64,000 bases of DNA from TMED14 sp003507115 (GCA_943787925.1 CALSOH010000003.1:1-64000), one strand, 5' to 3'; counted from the stretch's first letter, positions 17,665-25,992 are shown. Translations and numbers: made by a program. The notes: generated by a model not told the origin, from the sequence alone.

Positions 17665-18306
17665 TTATCGCTGGCTTCCCCAGCTCTGGGGACGGCGGGA
17701 GCTCCAGTACAAGAGCACAACACCTACCGTGACGCATGCGTCAGCCAAGTTAAAGATGGGGCGGAAGAAGATAAAATAGTCTCCGCCCCAAAAGGGAATC
17801 CAAGAAGGCAACACGCCCTCCCACAAAGGGAAGTAGAGCATGTCCACGACATTTCCAAGCAGCATGGGAGCGTACCCGCTGCCCCATTGTGCCACGCCGG
17901 TATACATCATCCAGTCGCCATATTCGGCCTGGTAGACAAGCCCCCGATCAAAAAAGAGCCCGTAGAATAAGCTGTCGACCACATTGCCCATGGCTCCGGC
18001 GAGCACAATGCCAAAGGCGATGAGGACAAAGGAGGTCGCGCCCCCTTGGGCCAGGCGACGCATGTACCAAAGGATGCCGCCGATGGCCAAAATACGAAAG
18101 GAGGAAAGGGCGTATTTCCCTGCGATCCCCCCCCACTCCATGCCAAAGGCCATCCCGGGATTTTCGGTAAAATGAAACTGAAACCAGGAGGTGATGGGCA
18201 GGCTTTCGCCCAGGGCAAAGGAGGTTTTAATCCACAGCTTGAGCCACTGGTCCAAAAAAACCAAGACGGCCGCGGTAAGAAGGGGCCACTTGAGGGATGC
18301 GTTCAC
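17665..18306 (-). CDS. lspA: lipoprotein signal peptidase (SPase II)
   Basis: LspA cleaves the signal peptide of lipoproteins after diacylglycerol transfer. Four membrane segments are visible, with the catalytic aspartates in AGAMGNVVDSLFYG and FNLADACVTVGV. At 213 residues it is longer than the roughly 160 of Enterobacteria because of an extra periplasmic segment between the two motifs, as in other Bacteroidota. GTG 18306 overlaps the stop of the upstream TraR gene. Many lipoproteins are encoded nearby (GldH, DUF4837, DUF4292, the efflux MFP). Confidence 0.92.
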   Translation of the reverse strand: MNASLKWPLLTAAVLVFLDQWLKLWIKTSFALGESLPITSWFQFHFTENPGMAFGMEWGGIAGKYALSSFRILAIGGILWYMRRLAQGGATSFVLIAFGIVLAGAMGNVVDSLFYGLFFDRGLVYQAEYGDWMMYTGVAQWGSGYAPMLLGNVVDMLYFPLWEGVLPSWIPFWGGDYFIFFRPIFNLADACVTVGVVLLYWSSRRPQSWGSQR

Positions 18307-18683
18307 CGCTGTTTTAGCTTGGCTTCCATGCTCATCGTGGCGTGAGGAACCAATTTGAGGCGCTCTTTTTCAATGCGGTTTCCGGTGACACGGCACATGC
18401 CGTAGGTCTTGTTTTCGATGCGAATGATGGCGGCGCGGAGGTCGCGCAAAAATTTCTCCTGACGGGCAGCTAATTGGGCGTTCGCCTCCTTGCTCATCGT
18501 CTCGGAACCCTCTTCAAAACTCTTGAAACTAGGCGAGGTGTCCTCGGTGCCGTTGTCCATGTTATTGGTGAACTGCTCCCGAAGAATACGAAGGTCTTCT
18601 TCCGCTTTTTCAATCTTGCCTTGAATCAAAATGCGGAACTCCTCGAGCTCGGCATCGCTGTAGCGTTCGGTCTTGTTTTCCAT
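18303..18683 (-). CDS. DksA/TraR-family protein with degenerate zinc finger
   Basis: This 126-residue protein has an N-terminal coiled coil (YSDAELEEFRILIQGKIEKAEED) and a C-terminal finger region YGMCRVTGNRIEKERLKLVP. Only one of the four zinc-binding cysteines of DksA is present, as is usual for this family in Bacteroidota. DksA/TraR proteins act in the RNA polymerase secondary channel, but whether this version binds zinc or polymerase is not shown by the sequence. The gene heads the part of the operon that continues with lspA, overlapping it by 4 bp. Confidence 0.88.
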   Translation of the reverse strand: MENKTERYSDAELEEFRILIQGKIEKAEEDLRILREQFTNNMDNGTEDTSPSFKSFEEGSETMSKEANAQLAARQEKFLRDLRAAIIRIENKTYGMCRVTGNRIEKERLKLVPHATMSMEAKLKQR

Positions 18684-18751
18684 GATTCCAATGAGTAAAG
18701 AGGGCCGAATATACGCAATAGGAATATTACCAACCTTTATTCAAGTGTTAA

Positions 18752-21700
18752 TTATCCCGCCTTTTCTAGCCCAATGGTGATGGCATGCCCTTCCAAATCA
18801 GTGATAACGCGGAATACTCCCGCGTGGCCTGGGCCAAACACCACGGAATCCGCCAAAACTTCAGCCATAAGGTAGGACTCATGGGCACGGATGGCGGCCA
18901 GGGCTTCTGCCGAACTATCGACCCACAAATGGATGCGGTCCGTGATCTCTAGCCCGCTATCCTTGCGCAATCCTTGAATGCGGTTCACCGCCTCGCGCGC
19001 CATCCCTTCTTGGATCAAAGCGGGCGTCAAGGTCAAGTCCACGGCCAAGGTGGTTCCTCGCTCAGAGGCCACGGCCATCCCGGGGATATCATCCGTTTGG
19101 ACCTCCACGTCCTCGAGACCTAATGCAAAGGGCCCTTGGGAGAGGTGCAAGGTGTATTCACCATGCGTTTCGAGCGCAGCAAGGGCGTCGGGAGACAGGG
19201 CGGCGATGGCCTGAGCCACTTCGTTCATTTTCGGTCCTGCCTTTGGTCCCAAGGATTTGAAGTGGGCTTTGGCTCGTTTCACAAAGACGCCGGAGGCCTC
19301 ATCCACCAATTCAATGTGCTTGGCATTGACTTCGGCGAGGACCAAGGCTTCAATCGCTTGGACATCTTCCGCTTGGGCAGGACTCAGGACGGGTACGAGC
19401 ACTCGGGCGATGGGTTGGCGTACGCGGATTTTTTCTTTTTTACGGACGCTCAGGACCAAGGAACTCAGCCGCTGCGCGAGGGCCATACGGCGCTCGAGGG
19501 TGGCATCCATGTAGGCGGACTCTGCCTTCGGGAAATCCGTGGTGTGTACGGAAAACGCACGGGGGTGAAGGTCTCGGTAGAGTTGCTCCGCATAAAAGGG
19601 GGCCACGGGCGCTATGAGACGAGCCACGGTATCGAGGCATTCGTACAAGGTTTGGTAGGCCGCCAGTTTATCGGGACCCAGCTCCCCTTTCCAGAATCGG
19701 CGGCGGCAAAGGCGTACGTACCAATTAGATAGTTCGTCTTGGACAAAGTCGCTGATGGGACGGAAGGCGCGCGTAGGTTCGAAATCGTCCAAAGCCTCGG
19801 TCACTTCGGCCGTCAAGCTGTGCAACTTGGAAAGAATCCATCGATCAATTTCGGGACGTTCGGCTACGGGAATGGGAGCCGCTGCGGGGTCAAATCCGTC
19901 GACGTTGGCGTAGAGCGAAAAGAAGCCATAGGTATTGTGCAATGTTCCAAAGAACTTGCGCTGAACTTCCTGGACGCCCGCAAAGTCAAACTTGAGGTTG
20001 TCCCAGGGTTGGGCGTTGGTCAGCATGTACCAACGCAGGGCGTCCGGACCGTAATCATCCATCGCTTGAAAGGGGTCCACGGCATTGCCCAAGCGCTTGG
20101 ACATTTTCTGGCCGTTCTTGTCCAGGACCAGTCCGTTGGATATAACCGCTTTATAGGCCACGCTATCGAAGACGAGGCCAGCAATCGCGTGGAGGGTGAA
20201 GAACCAGCCGCGCGTTTGGTCGACGCCCTCGGCGATGAAGTCGGCGGGGAAGGCTTTGTTTTGGTCGACGGCCTCCTTATTCTCAAAGGGGTAGTGCACC
20301 TGCGCATAAGGCATGGCGCCGGAGTCAAACCACACATCAATCAGGTCCATTTCGCGCATCATGGGTTCGCCCAAAGAAGAGGTCAAGATCCATGCGTCGA
20401 CATGCGGACGGTGTAGGTCTACCTGGGCATAGTTGGCTTCGGAGAAATCGCCCGGCACAAAGCTCGCGAGTGGATTCTCGGCCATATGTCCGGCAGCGAC
20501 GGATTTGTCGAGCTCTTTTTTCAAAGTCTCAATGGAGTCGATGAGGATTTCTTCGCGGCCGTCCTCGGTGCGCCAAATAGGCAAGGGGATGCCCCAATAA
20601 CGGCTGCGAGAGAGGTTCCAGTCGTTGAGGTTCTCCAACCAGTTTCCAAAACGGCCCGTGCCTGTGCTGGCGGGCTTCCACTGGATTTCTTGGTTGAGGG
20701 CCTGCAAGCGTTCTTTGACCGCCGTCGTCTTGATGAACCAGCTGTCCAAGGGGTAGTAGAGAACCGGCTTGTCCGTGCGCCAGCAATGGGGGTAGCTGTG
20801 GCTGTACTTCTGCACTTTGAAGGCCTTTCCTTCTTGCTTGAGCTGGATGGAAATACGTTCGTCGGCGCTGAGTTCGGGCTTTTCACCGTCCGCATAGTAG
20901 TCGTTCTTCACGTACATGCCGGCCAAATCACCCATTTGCTTCACAAAACGGCCTTGTAGGTCGACCAAGGGCACGGGCGTGCCGTTTTCGTCCAAGACCA
21001 ACATAGGTGGAACGCCGGCAGCCGCCGCGACACGCGCGTCATCGGCACCAAACGTGGGCGCCGTATGGACAATGCCGGTTCCATCTTCGGTCGTGACGAA
21101 GTCGCCGGGGATTACTTGGAAGGCATTTTCCGCGTTTTCGTAGGGCAGCGTATAGGGTAGTAATTGGGCGTAGCGAAGGCCGACGAGTTCGCTGCCTGGG
21201 AGGGTTCTCACCACGGCCCAGGGGAGGACTTTGCCTTCGGGGCCGCCTTCCACGTTTTGATCTTCTTCGCGGAAGTGTTTAGAAATCAAGGATTCCGCCA
21301 AGATGACGCGCTGCTTTTCCTTGGTGTAGGGGTTGAAGGTGTCCACCAAGGCGTAAACAATCTTCGGGCCCACCGTGAGGGCCGTATTGGAGGGCAGCGT
21401 CCAGGGAGTGGTTGTCCAGGCCATCATGTGCACGGGTTCTGAGCCAAAAAGGGCTTCGGATTGGGCGCTCGGCGTGATGGCAAACAGGGCGGTGGCCGAA
21501 ACGTCCGTGACGTCACGGTAGCAGCCGGGCTGGTTGAGTTCGTGCGAACTCAAGCCCGTTCCCGCCTTGGGCGAGTAGGGCTGAATAGTGTACCCTTTGT
21601 AAAGCAGGCCTTTCTGATGGATTTGGGCCAAAAGCCACCAGACCGTCTCCATGTATTTGGAGGTGTAGGTCACATAGGGCTGATCCATGTCTACCCAATA

Positions 21701-22117
21701 TCCCATTTGGGTCGTCAGGTTGTTCCAAACGTCCGTGTAGCGCATCACCGCCTCGCGGCACGCTGCGTTGTAGGCCTCTACGCTCAGGGTCTTGCCTATG
21801 TCCTCTTTGGTGATTCCCAGCTCTTTTTCCACTCCGAGCTCGACGGGAAGGCCGTGGGTGTCCCAGCCGGCACGGCGGTCAACTTTAAAGCCTTTTTGGG
21901 TTTTGTAGCGGCAAAACAGGTCTTTCAACGCGCGCGCCATCACGTGGTGGATGCCGGGCAATCCATTGGCTGAAGGGGGTCCTTCATAGAACACAAACTC
22001 GGGCCCGTCTTGGCGGATGGATTGGGCAAAAACGTCGTGGGCGTCCCAATATGCGAGCACCTCTTTTTGAATTTGTGGCAGATGGAGCGCCCCGCGCTCG
22101 GTAAATTTCTGGCTCAT
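18752..22117 (-). CDS. ileS: isoleucyl-tRNA synthetase
   Basis: IleS charges tRNA(Ile). The HIGH-type motif GLPGIHHVMARALKD is near residue 52 and KMSKR in GQKMSKRLGN is near 672, with the long CP1 editing domain between them and the anticodon-binding domain beyond about 770. At 1121 residues it belongs to the longer, eukaryote-like IleS group usual in Bacteroidota. The ATG at 22117 overlaps the ridA stop as ATGA; an in-frame start at 22132 lies inside ridA. No leader or T-box is possible directly upstream because the ridA gene overlaps it. Confidence 0.95.
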   Translation of the reverse strand: MSQKFTERGALHLPQIQKEVLAYWDAHDVFAQSIRQDGPEFVFYEGPPSANGLPGIHHVMARALKDLFCRYKTQKGFKVDRRAGWDTHGLPVELGVEKELGITKEDIGKTLSVEAYNAACREAVMRYTDVWNNLTTQMGYWVDMDQPYVTYTSKYMETVWWLLAQIHQKGLLYKGYTIQPYSPKAGTGLSSHELNQPGCYRDVTDVSATALFAITPSAQSEALFGSEPVHMMAWTTTPWTLPSNTALTVGPKIVYALVDTFNPYTKEKQRVILAESLISKHFREEDQNVEGGPEGKVLPWAVVRTLPGSELVGLRYAQLLPYTLPYENAENAFQVIPGDFVTTEDGTGIVHTAPTFGADDARVAAAAGVPPMLVLDENGTPVPLVDLQGRFVKQMGDLAGMYVKNDYYADGEKPELSADERISIQLKQEGKAFKVQKYSHSYPHCWRTDKPVLYYPLDSWFIKTTAVKERLQALNQEIQWKPASTGTGRFGNWLENLNDWNLSRSRYWGIPLPIWRTEDGREEILIDSIETLKKELDKSVAAGHMAENPLASFVPGDFSEANYAQVDLHRPHVDAWILTSSLGEPMMREMDLIDVWFDSGAMPYAQVHYPFENKEAVDQNKAFPADFIAEGVDQTRGWFFTLHAIAGLVFDSVAYKAVISNGLVLDKNGQKMSKRLGNAVDPFQAMDDYGPDALRWYMLTNAQPWDNLKFDFAGVQEVQRKFFGTLHNTYGFFSLYANVDGFDPAAAPIPVAERPEIDRWILSKLHSLTAEVTEALDDFEPTRAFRPISDFVQDELSNWYVRLCRRRFWKGELGPDKLAAYQTLYECLDTVARLIAPVAPFYAEQLYRDLHPRAFSVHTTDFPKAESAYMDATLERRMALAQRLSSLVLSVRKKEKIRVRQPIARVLVPVLSPAQAEDVQAIEALVLAEVNAKHIELVDEASGVFVKRAKAHFKSLGPKAGPKMNEVAQAIAALSPDALAALETHGEYTLHLSQGPFALGLEDVEVQTDDIPGMAVASERGTTLAVDLTLTPALIQEGMAREAVNRIQGLRKDSGLEITDRIHLWVDSSAEALAAIRAHESYLMAEVLADSVVFGPGHAGVFRVITDLEGHAITIGLEKAG

Positions 22118-22551
22118 AGGGCCGCGATGCACTTCAATTCGACGGCAATGGGGGTGGGCAGGGAGAGCACTTCCACGGTTGTGCGGCAGGGCTTGGGATT
22201 GATGCCCTCAAAGTATTCGGCGTACAAACGGTTAAACGTGGCAAAATCCCGCTTCATGTCAGTCAAATAGACCGTGATATCCACCAATTGATCCCACGAA
22301 GCGCCGGCTTCTTCCAGGATGGTTTTCACATTCGCCATCACCGAGTGCACTTGCATCTCAAAATCATACGAGACGATGTGTCCTTGAGAATCAAGCACCA
22401 ATCCGGGGACGGAAGCGGCGCTGGTGTCACTCTTTGGCTTGCGGGGTCCGACGCCCGACAAAAACAAGAGGTTGCCTACGCGACGAGTCATGGGATAGGC
22501 TCCCACGGGCTGCGGGGCGTTCGAAGCAGAATGGGATGAAGTCTCGCTCAT
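22114..22551 (-). CDS. RidA family (YjgF/UK114) enamine/imine deaminase
   Basis: RidA proteins hydrolyse reactive enamine/imine intermediates made by PLP enzymes such as threonine dehydratase. The text LFLSGVGPRKP, VLEEAGASWDQLVDITVYLTDM and RTTVEVLSLPTPIAVELKCIAA fits the family; the Arg of CRTTVEV is the usual substrate-binding residue. The length is 145 residues. ATG 22551 was chosen because a TACTTTTG box lies just upstream at 22559-22566. A threonine-dehydratase-like gene lies next in the same orientation, which fits RidA chemistry. It overlaps ileS by 4 bp. Confidence 0.88.
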   Translation of the reverse strand: MSETSSHSASNAPQPVGAYPMTRRVGNLLFLSGVGPRKPKSDTSAASVPGLVLDSQGHIVSYDFEMQVHSVMANVKTILEEAGASWDQLVDITVYLTDMKRDFATFNRLYAEYFEGINPKPCRTTVEVLSLPTPIAVELKCIAAL

Positions 22552-22558
22552 ACGGCCA

Positions 22559-22566
22559 CAAAAGTA
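22559..22566 (-). promoter_or_regulatory. -7 box of ridA-ileS promoter (TACTTTTG)
   Basis: TACTTTTG on the minus strand is an exact match to TAnnTTTG and ends 7 bp before the ridA ATG. Confidence 0.55.
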
Positions 22567-22673
22567 CCCCATTTAGCCTACATAGTCGGCGTTTTGCGCA
22601 GGAATTGGCCGGGAAATACGCATCGGTATCGCGCGGTTTTTGGACAGAGAATGTTCGAAACGTGTAGAAATAG

Positions 22674-22700
22674 AAAACGTCGCATTTTCAGCGACGTTTT
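22674..22700. terminator. bidirectional-type hairpin between ncRNA locus and ridA
   Basis: AAAACGTCGC at 22674-22683 pairs perfectly with GCGACGTTTT at 22691-22700 across a 7-base loop. Read on the minus strand the hairpin ends in TTTTCTATTTC, so it could end transcripts of the dehydratase gene before ridA. Read on the plus strand it ends in TTTTAC, which is weaker. Confidence 0.6.
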
Positions 22701-22710
22701 ACAACCCTTG

Positions 22711-22739
22711 ATGAATCCGTTCGTTTTCGAAAGATTCAT
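22711..22739. promoter_or_regulatory. dyad symmetry upstream of ncRNA promoter
   Basis: ATGAATC (22711-22717) is mirrored by GATTCAT (22733-22739), with an inner TTCG-TTTT-CGAA dyad at 22720-22731. It lies about 60-90 bp before the predicted start of the small RNA. It may be a protein-binding operator or part of a hairpin; no partner is known. Confidence 0.4.
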
Positions 22740-22807
22740 GACAAACATAGCAAATATTTTTACTTATTGTATATACTACTATAAGAAATTTTTGCACCTT
22801 TGATTCT

Positions 22808-22948
22808 GCAAGTAGCGAGGTGCGATCTCCCTTATTGGGAGGCGAGAGTTAGATTTCTGAGCCTCTTCTCGATTCTCGTATGCACCGTTGCTTGTTCTTA
22901 GGCCAAACGCCCATGCCAATTCCCGCCCATTTGGACGGGATTTTTTTT
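22808..22948 (+). ncRNA. predicted structured small RNA with intrinsic terminator
   Basis: A 407-bp gap between ridA and the dehydratase gene has no coding frame that looks real. An AT-rich stretch (22740-22800) leads to CACCTTTG (22795-22802), a near match to the -7 box. The following sequence folds into a rod: CAAG 22809-22812 with CTTG 22891-22894, GGTGC 22819-22823 with GCACC 22882-22886, an inner hairpin CTCCC-TTATT-GGGAG (22827-22841), and CGAGA 22843-22847 with TCTCG 22867-22871. It ends in a strong terminator. A 6S-like RNA is one possibility, but the rod is short for 6S and I could not identify the family. It lacks SRP, tmRNA and RNase P hallmarks. Confidence 0.55.
22921..22948 (+). 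terminator. intrinsic terminator of the small RNA
   Basis: A 20-base hairpin (22921-22940; TCCCG pairs with CGGGA and, past one mismatch, CC with GG around the loop ATTT) is followed by eight T residues (22941-22948). Confidence 0.8.
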
Positions 22949-22979
22949 GCCTAAAATGGCTATCAAAGGTCAGAGGCAC

Positions 22980-23978
22980 CTACCCGGCAGTCCCCCACCG
23001 ATGTGCTTGGAGGTCGAGATTGCCGCCTGATAAAACCACCCCGATGCGTTGGCCCGTGAAGACCTCGGGGTGCTTCAGCACCGCTGCCAAGGGAGGCGAG
23101 CAATTGGTTTCGACGACAATTTTGAGGCGCTCCGCAATCAGGAGTTGGCCGTGGAGAATTTCGGGATCTGTCACCGTGTGGATGGCGGTCACATGCGCTT
23201 TGATGACCGGAAAATTGATGTGCCCCAGCTCGGTGCGCATGCCGTCGGCGACCGTTTGAGGATTTTCGTTGTGCTCAATTTTACCTGAAGCCAAACTCCG
23301 GAAGGCGTCGTCGGCCCCGGTGGGCTCGCCAGCAAAGACTCGCACCGAGGTGCCGTGCTTCTGATTCCAAATATGCACGGCAAAGGCTGTACCTGCCAAT
23401 AGTCCACCGCCGCCAACCGGAACGCCCACCCAGTCTAAGGGCTGACCTTGGGCGGAGCATTCTTCGAGGAGCTCCCAAGCCGCGGAACCCTGGCCCAATA
23501 TCACGGGGGCCTGGTTGGAGGGATGGATTTCGACGGCGCCCGTTTCGCGCTGGACGGCCTCCACGGCCTCGATTCGGGCGGCGAGGGTTGGCGTACACTC
23601 GACGATGCGCGCACCCGTTAACGCCACAGCGCGCTTCTTGAAGGCGGGGGCATTGGAGGGCATGACGACGGTGCAGGACAGGCCCTTTTCGGCGCAGGCC
23701 CAGCCGAGGGCTTGGCCGTGGTTGCCGCTAGAATGGGTCACTACACCGGCGGCGGGCAAGCCCGCGCGATCTAATTCGAGCAGCGCGTTTTGAACCCCGC
23801 GCATCTTGAAGGCCCCCGAGCGCTGGAAATTCTCGCACTTAAAGAAGAGCGAGCCCCCCGCAAAATCATCCATACTTCGGGAAGTCATCACGGGAGTTCG
23901 GTGCAGGGACGCACCCAAAAGGCGGTAGCGATCGGCCAGAACTTGGGCGTCGCGGAAAGGGTCAAAGTAGGGATCCAC
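22980..23978 (-). CDS. threonine dehydratase-like PLP enzyme (fold type II)
   Basis: This enzyme of 332 residues belongs to the serine/threonine dehydratase group of PLP-dependent beta-elimination enzymes. The PLP lysine is in RSGAFKMRGV, the phosphate/substrate loop is SSGNHGQALG, and the glycine loop is PVGGGGLLAG. It lacks the C-terminal ACT regulatory domain of biosynthetic IlvA, so a catabolic threonine/serine dehydratase or serine racemase is equally possible. The start is GTG 23978, only 4 bp after a TACCTTTG box, so the mRNA may be leaderless. It is divergent from the flippase gene. The ridA neighbour would handle its enamine product. Confidence 0.85.
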   Translation of the reverse strand: MDPYFDPFRDAQVLADRYRLLGASLHRTPVMTSRSMDDFAGGSLFFKCENFQRSGAFKMRGVQNALLELDRAGLPAAGVVTHSSGNHGQALGWACAEKGLSCTVVMPSNAPAFKKRAVALTGARIVECTPTLAARIEAVEAVQRETGAVEIHPSNQAPVILGQGSAAWELLEECSAQGQPLDWVGVPVGGGGLLAGTAFAVHIWNQKHGTSVRVFAGEPTGADDAFRSLASGKIEHNENPQTVADGMRTELGHINFPVIKAHVTAIHTVTDPEILHGQLLIAERLKIVVETNCSPPLAAVLKHPEVFTGQRIGVVLSGGNLDLQAHRWGTAG

Positions 23979-23982
23979 AGCT

Positions 23983-23990
23983 CAAAGGTA
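23983..23990 (-). promoter_or_regulatory. -7 box of dehydratase promoter (TACCTTTG)
   Basis: This is an exact TAnnTTTG match on the minus strand, 4 bp before the GTG start. It is divergent from an identical octamer for the flippase gene at 24031-24038. Confidence 0.55.
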
Positions 23991-24030
23991 GCCCGCCGGG
24001 ATATCTCCTGTGCAGAGGAAAGCATTCGCG

Positions 24031-24038
24031 TACCTTTG
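24031..24038 (+). promoter_or_regulatory. -7 box of flippase promoter (TACCTTTG)
   Basis: This is an exact TAnnTTTG match, 4 bp before ATG 24043. The two divergent promoters share a gap of only 64 bp. Confidence 0.55.
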
Positions 24039-24042
24039 AAGC

Positions 24043-25470
24043 ATGTCGGGCATGAAATCGCTCATGGGGGACACCGCCCTCTACGGACTCAGCAGCATCC
24101 TTGCTCGGGTGCTCAACTTTGCCTTGACCCCGCTTTTGACGGTTGTTTTGAGCAAATCCGAATACGGCGTCAACTCCCTCCTTTACGTCAGCATCGCCTT
24201 CCTCATGGTCATTTTGACCTATGGGTTTGAGACGGCCTATTTCCGGGTTAGCCAAAAAGCCGGCGCCGATGAGCCCACCGTCTATTCGACGGCCATGTGG
24301 AGTTTGTTGGCGAGCTCTCTGCTATTTCTGGCCGCCATGGCCTGGGTTTATGTGCCTGCCGCCGAACTTCTGCGCATGGGCGACCGGCCCGAACTGGTCC
24401 TCATGATGGCCTGGATCGTCGCCATGGACGTGGTGGCGGCCGTGCCCTTCGCCCGCCTCCGAGCCCAGCGCCGCGCCAAACGCTTTGTCGCCATCAAAAT
24501 CACCCAAATCGCTGTCAACTTTATTCTTTGCTACGCCTTCTTCTTGATTCTCCCTCAGGCGGGCTTTTGGTTGCCAGACCTGCAGGTAGGCTGGGTGCTG
24601 ATTGCGAATTTGGCGGCGAGCGCCGCGATGATTTTCATGCTACTTCCGGAGTTTTTTGCCATGCAGCGCCGCTTTGATGTAGGTATTTGGAAGACCATGC
24701 TGGCTTTCGGATTGCCCCTCTTGCTCGCTGGATTGCCCGGTGTGGCCAATGAAATGGCAGACCGCTTCTTTATCGAATATCTGATGCCTTTGGGCGAAGC
24801 GAAAGAGGCGGTGGGCACGTATTCGGCCATTTATAAACTGTCCATCTTTATTATCCTCTTTAACCAAGCCTTCCGCTTTGCCGCCGAGCCCTTCTTTTTC
24901 AAGGAATCTACCCAGACCAAACAGCAGCTCGCGGACGTCCTCCGGGTATTTACGGGCATCCTGAGCATCGGCATGGTCCTCGTGCTCGCGGGGCTGGGGG
25001 GCATCAAGTACTTCATTGATGCCAAATATTGGGACAGTCTGCCCCTCTTGTACTTCCTGCTGATGGCCAATGTCTTCTTGTCGATGAATACCCAAGTCTC
25101 CATGTGGTACAAACTGTCGGACCAAACCCGCATGGGCCTCTACATTACCTTGACCGGTTTTGCGGTCACGGTGCTGGGCAACCTCTATTGGATTCCCCGG
25201 GTCGGCATCCTGGGTGCCGCCTGGACCACCTTGGCGAGTTACATGGCCATGCTCGGGCTGAGTGTGGCCTTAGGGCAGTACCACTTTCCGGTTCCCTACC
25301 GCTTTGGCCGCTTGGCGCTCTATGTTCTTTCGGCGGCCTTCTTGGGCTGGGTGGCGGCTTTTTACAGCCTTACATTGGTCTGGCCGTCTCTGCTCTGTGC
25401 GGGCATTATGATCGCGATTGTGGGCTATGCCGAACGCGATCTGCTTCGCCGCAAACCCTCAAGCACCTGA
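24043..25470 (+). CDS. polysaccharide/lipid-linked oligosaccharide flippase (MOP superfamily)
   Basis: This inner-membrane protein of 475 residues has about 14 hydrophobic segments and the GDTALYGLSSILARVLNF start typical of Wzx/MurJ-like transporters of Bacteroidota. It probably flips a lipid-linked glycan across the membrane; the substrate (O-antigen, capsule, or lipid II in the MurJ role) cannot be told from sequence. It begins a plus-strand run with dut, a sugar nucleotidyltransferase, a TPR protein, a DUF4292 lipoprotein and an EnvC-like protein. dut follows after 3 bp. Confidence 0.85.
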   Translation: MSGMKSLMGDTALYGLSSILARVLNFALTPLLTVVLSKSEYGVNSLLYVSIAFLMVILTYGFETAYFRVSQKAGADEPTVYSTAMWSLLASSLLFLAAMAWVYVPAAELLRMGDRPELVLMMAWIVAMDVVAAVPFARLRAQRRAKRFVAIKITQIAVNFILCYAFFLILPQAGFWLPDLQVGWVLIANLAASAAMIFMLLPEFFAMQRRFDVGIWKTMLAFGLPLLLAGLPGVANEMADRFFIEYLMPLGEAKEAVGTYSAIYKLSIFIILFNQAFRFAAEPFFFKESTQTKQQLADVLRVFTGILSIGMVLVLAGLGGIKYFIDAKYWDSLPLLYFLLMANVFLSMNTQVSMWYKLSDQTRMGLYITLTGFAVTVLGNLYWIPRVGILGAAWTTLASYMAMLGLSVALGQYHFPVPYRFGRLALYVLSAAFLGWVAAFYSLTLVWPSLLCAGIMIAIVGYAERDLLRRKPSST

Positions 25471-25473
25471 CCG

Positions 25474-25908
25474 ATGGACATTCAGATTGTCAACCGCTCC
25501 AACAACCCCCTCCCCGAATTTGCTACCCTCGACAGCGCCGGCATGGACCTGCGCGCCCACCTCGAGGCGTCTGTCACCCTCCAGCCGGGCGAACGCCGCT
25601 TGATCCCCACAGGCTTGCACATCGCCCTGCCCCAAGGCCTTGAAGCCCAAGTGCGCCCTCGGTCTGGTTTGGCCTACAAACACGGCGTCACCGTATTGAA
25701 CAGCCCGGGCACCATTGACGCCGACTATCGCGGAGACGTGGGGGTCATTTTGATCAACCACGGCCAGGAGGCCTTTACCGTGGCCCCCGGTGACCGCATT
25801 GCTCAGCTAGTGGTAGCGCGCTACGAGCGCTTTGCCTGGACCCCCGTCGAAGCCTTGGACGAAACCGCGCGCGGGGCGGGCGGATTTGGACATTCGGGCC
25901 AGAAATAA
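25474..25908 (+). CDS. dut: dUTP diphosphatase
   Basis: Dut hydrolyses dUTP to dUMP, which keeps uracil out of DNA and feeds thymidylate synthesis. The five trimeric dUTPase motifs are present in 144 residues: AGMDLRAH, PRSGLAYKHG, GTIDADYRGDVGV, RIAQLVV and the C-terminal RGAGGFGHSG arm. The start is the only sensible one and lies 3 bp after the flippase stop. Confidence 0.95.
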   Translation: MDIQIVNRSNNPLPEFATLDSAGMDLRAHLEASVTLQPGERRLIPTGLHIALPQGLEAQVRPRSGLAYKHGVTVLNSPGTIDADYRGDVGVILINHGQEAFTVAPGDRIAQLVVARYERFAWTPVEALDETARGAGGFGHSGQK

Positions 25909-25956
25909 CCCCTACTTGCTAGAGAATTTGCCTAAAATCAGCCTCTTGCTGCATTG

Positions 25957-25964
25957 TACCTTTG
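25957..25964 (+). promoter_or_regulatory. -7 box upstream of nucleotidyltransferase gene (TACCTTTG)
   Basis: This is an exact TAnnTTTG match in the 84-bp gap after dut. A second, weaker TACCTTTT lies at 25973-25980. The ATG is at 25993, so this leader would be longer than most in the window. Confidence 0.45.
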
Positions 25965-25992
25965 GGGAACCATACCTTTTAGCGCAACAACG

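Noticed and set aside
18303..18683. Loss of three zinc cysteines in the DksA/TraR protein as a sign of a broken gene
   Set aside because: The frame is intact and the same single-Cys pattern is usual for this family in Bacteroidota, so it is a lineage trait and not decay.
22117..22551. Possible T-box or leader control of ileS
   Set aside because: ileS overlaps ridA by 4 bp, so there is no untranslated leader in which such an element could sit.
22552..22802. Short plus-strand open frames in the gap upstream of the small RNA
   Set aside because: They cross the terminator hairpin and dyad, have no recognisable product and no ribosome or promoter context; the region is better explained as non-coding.
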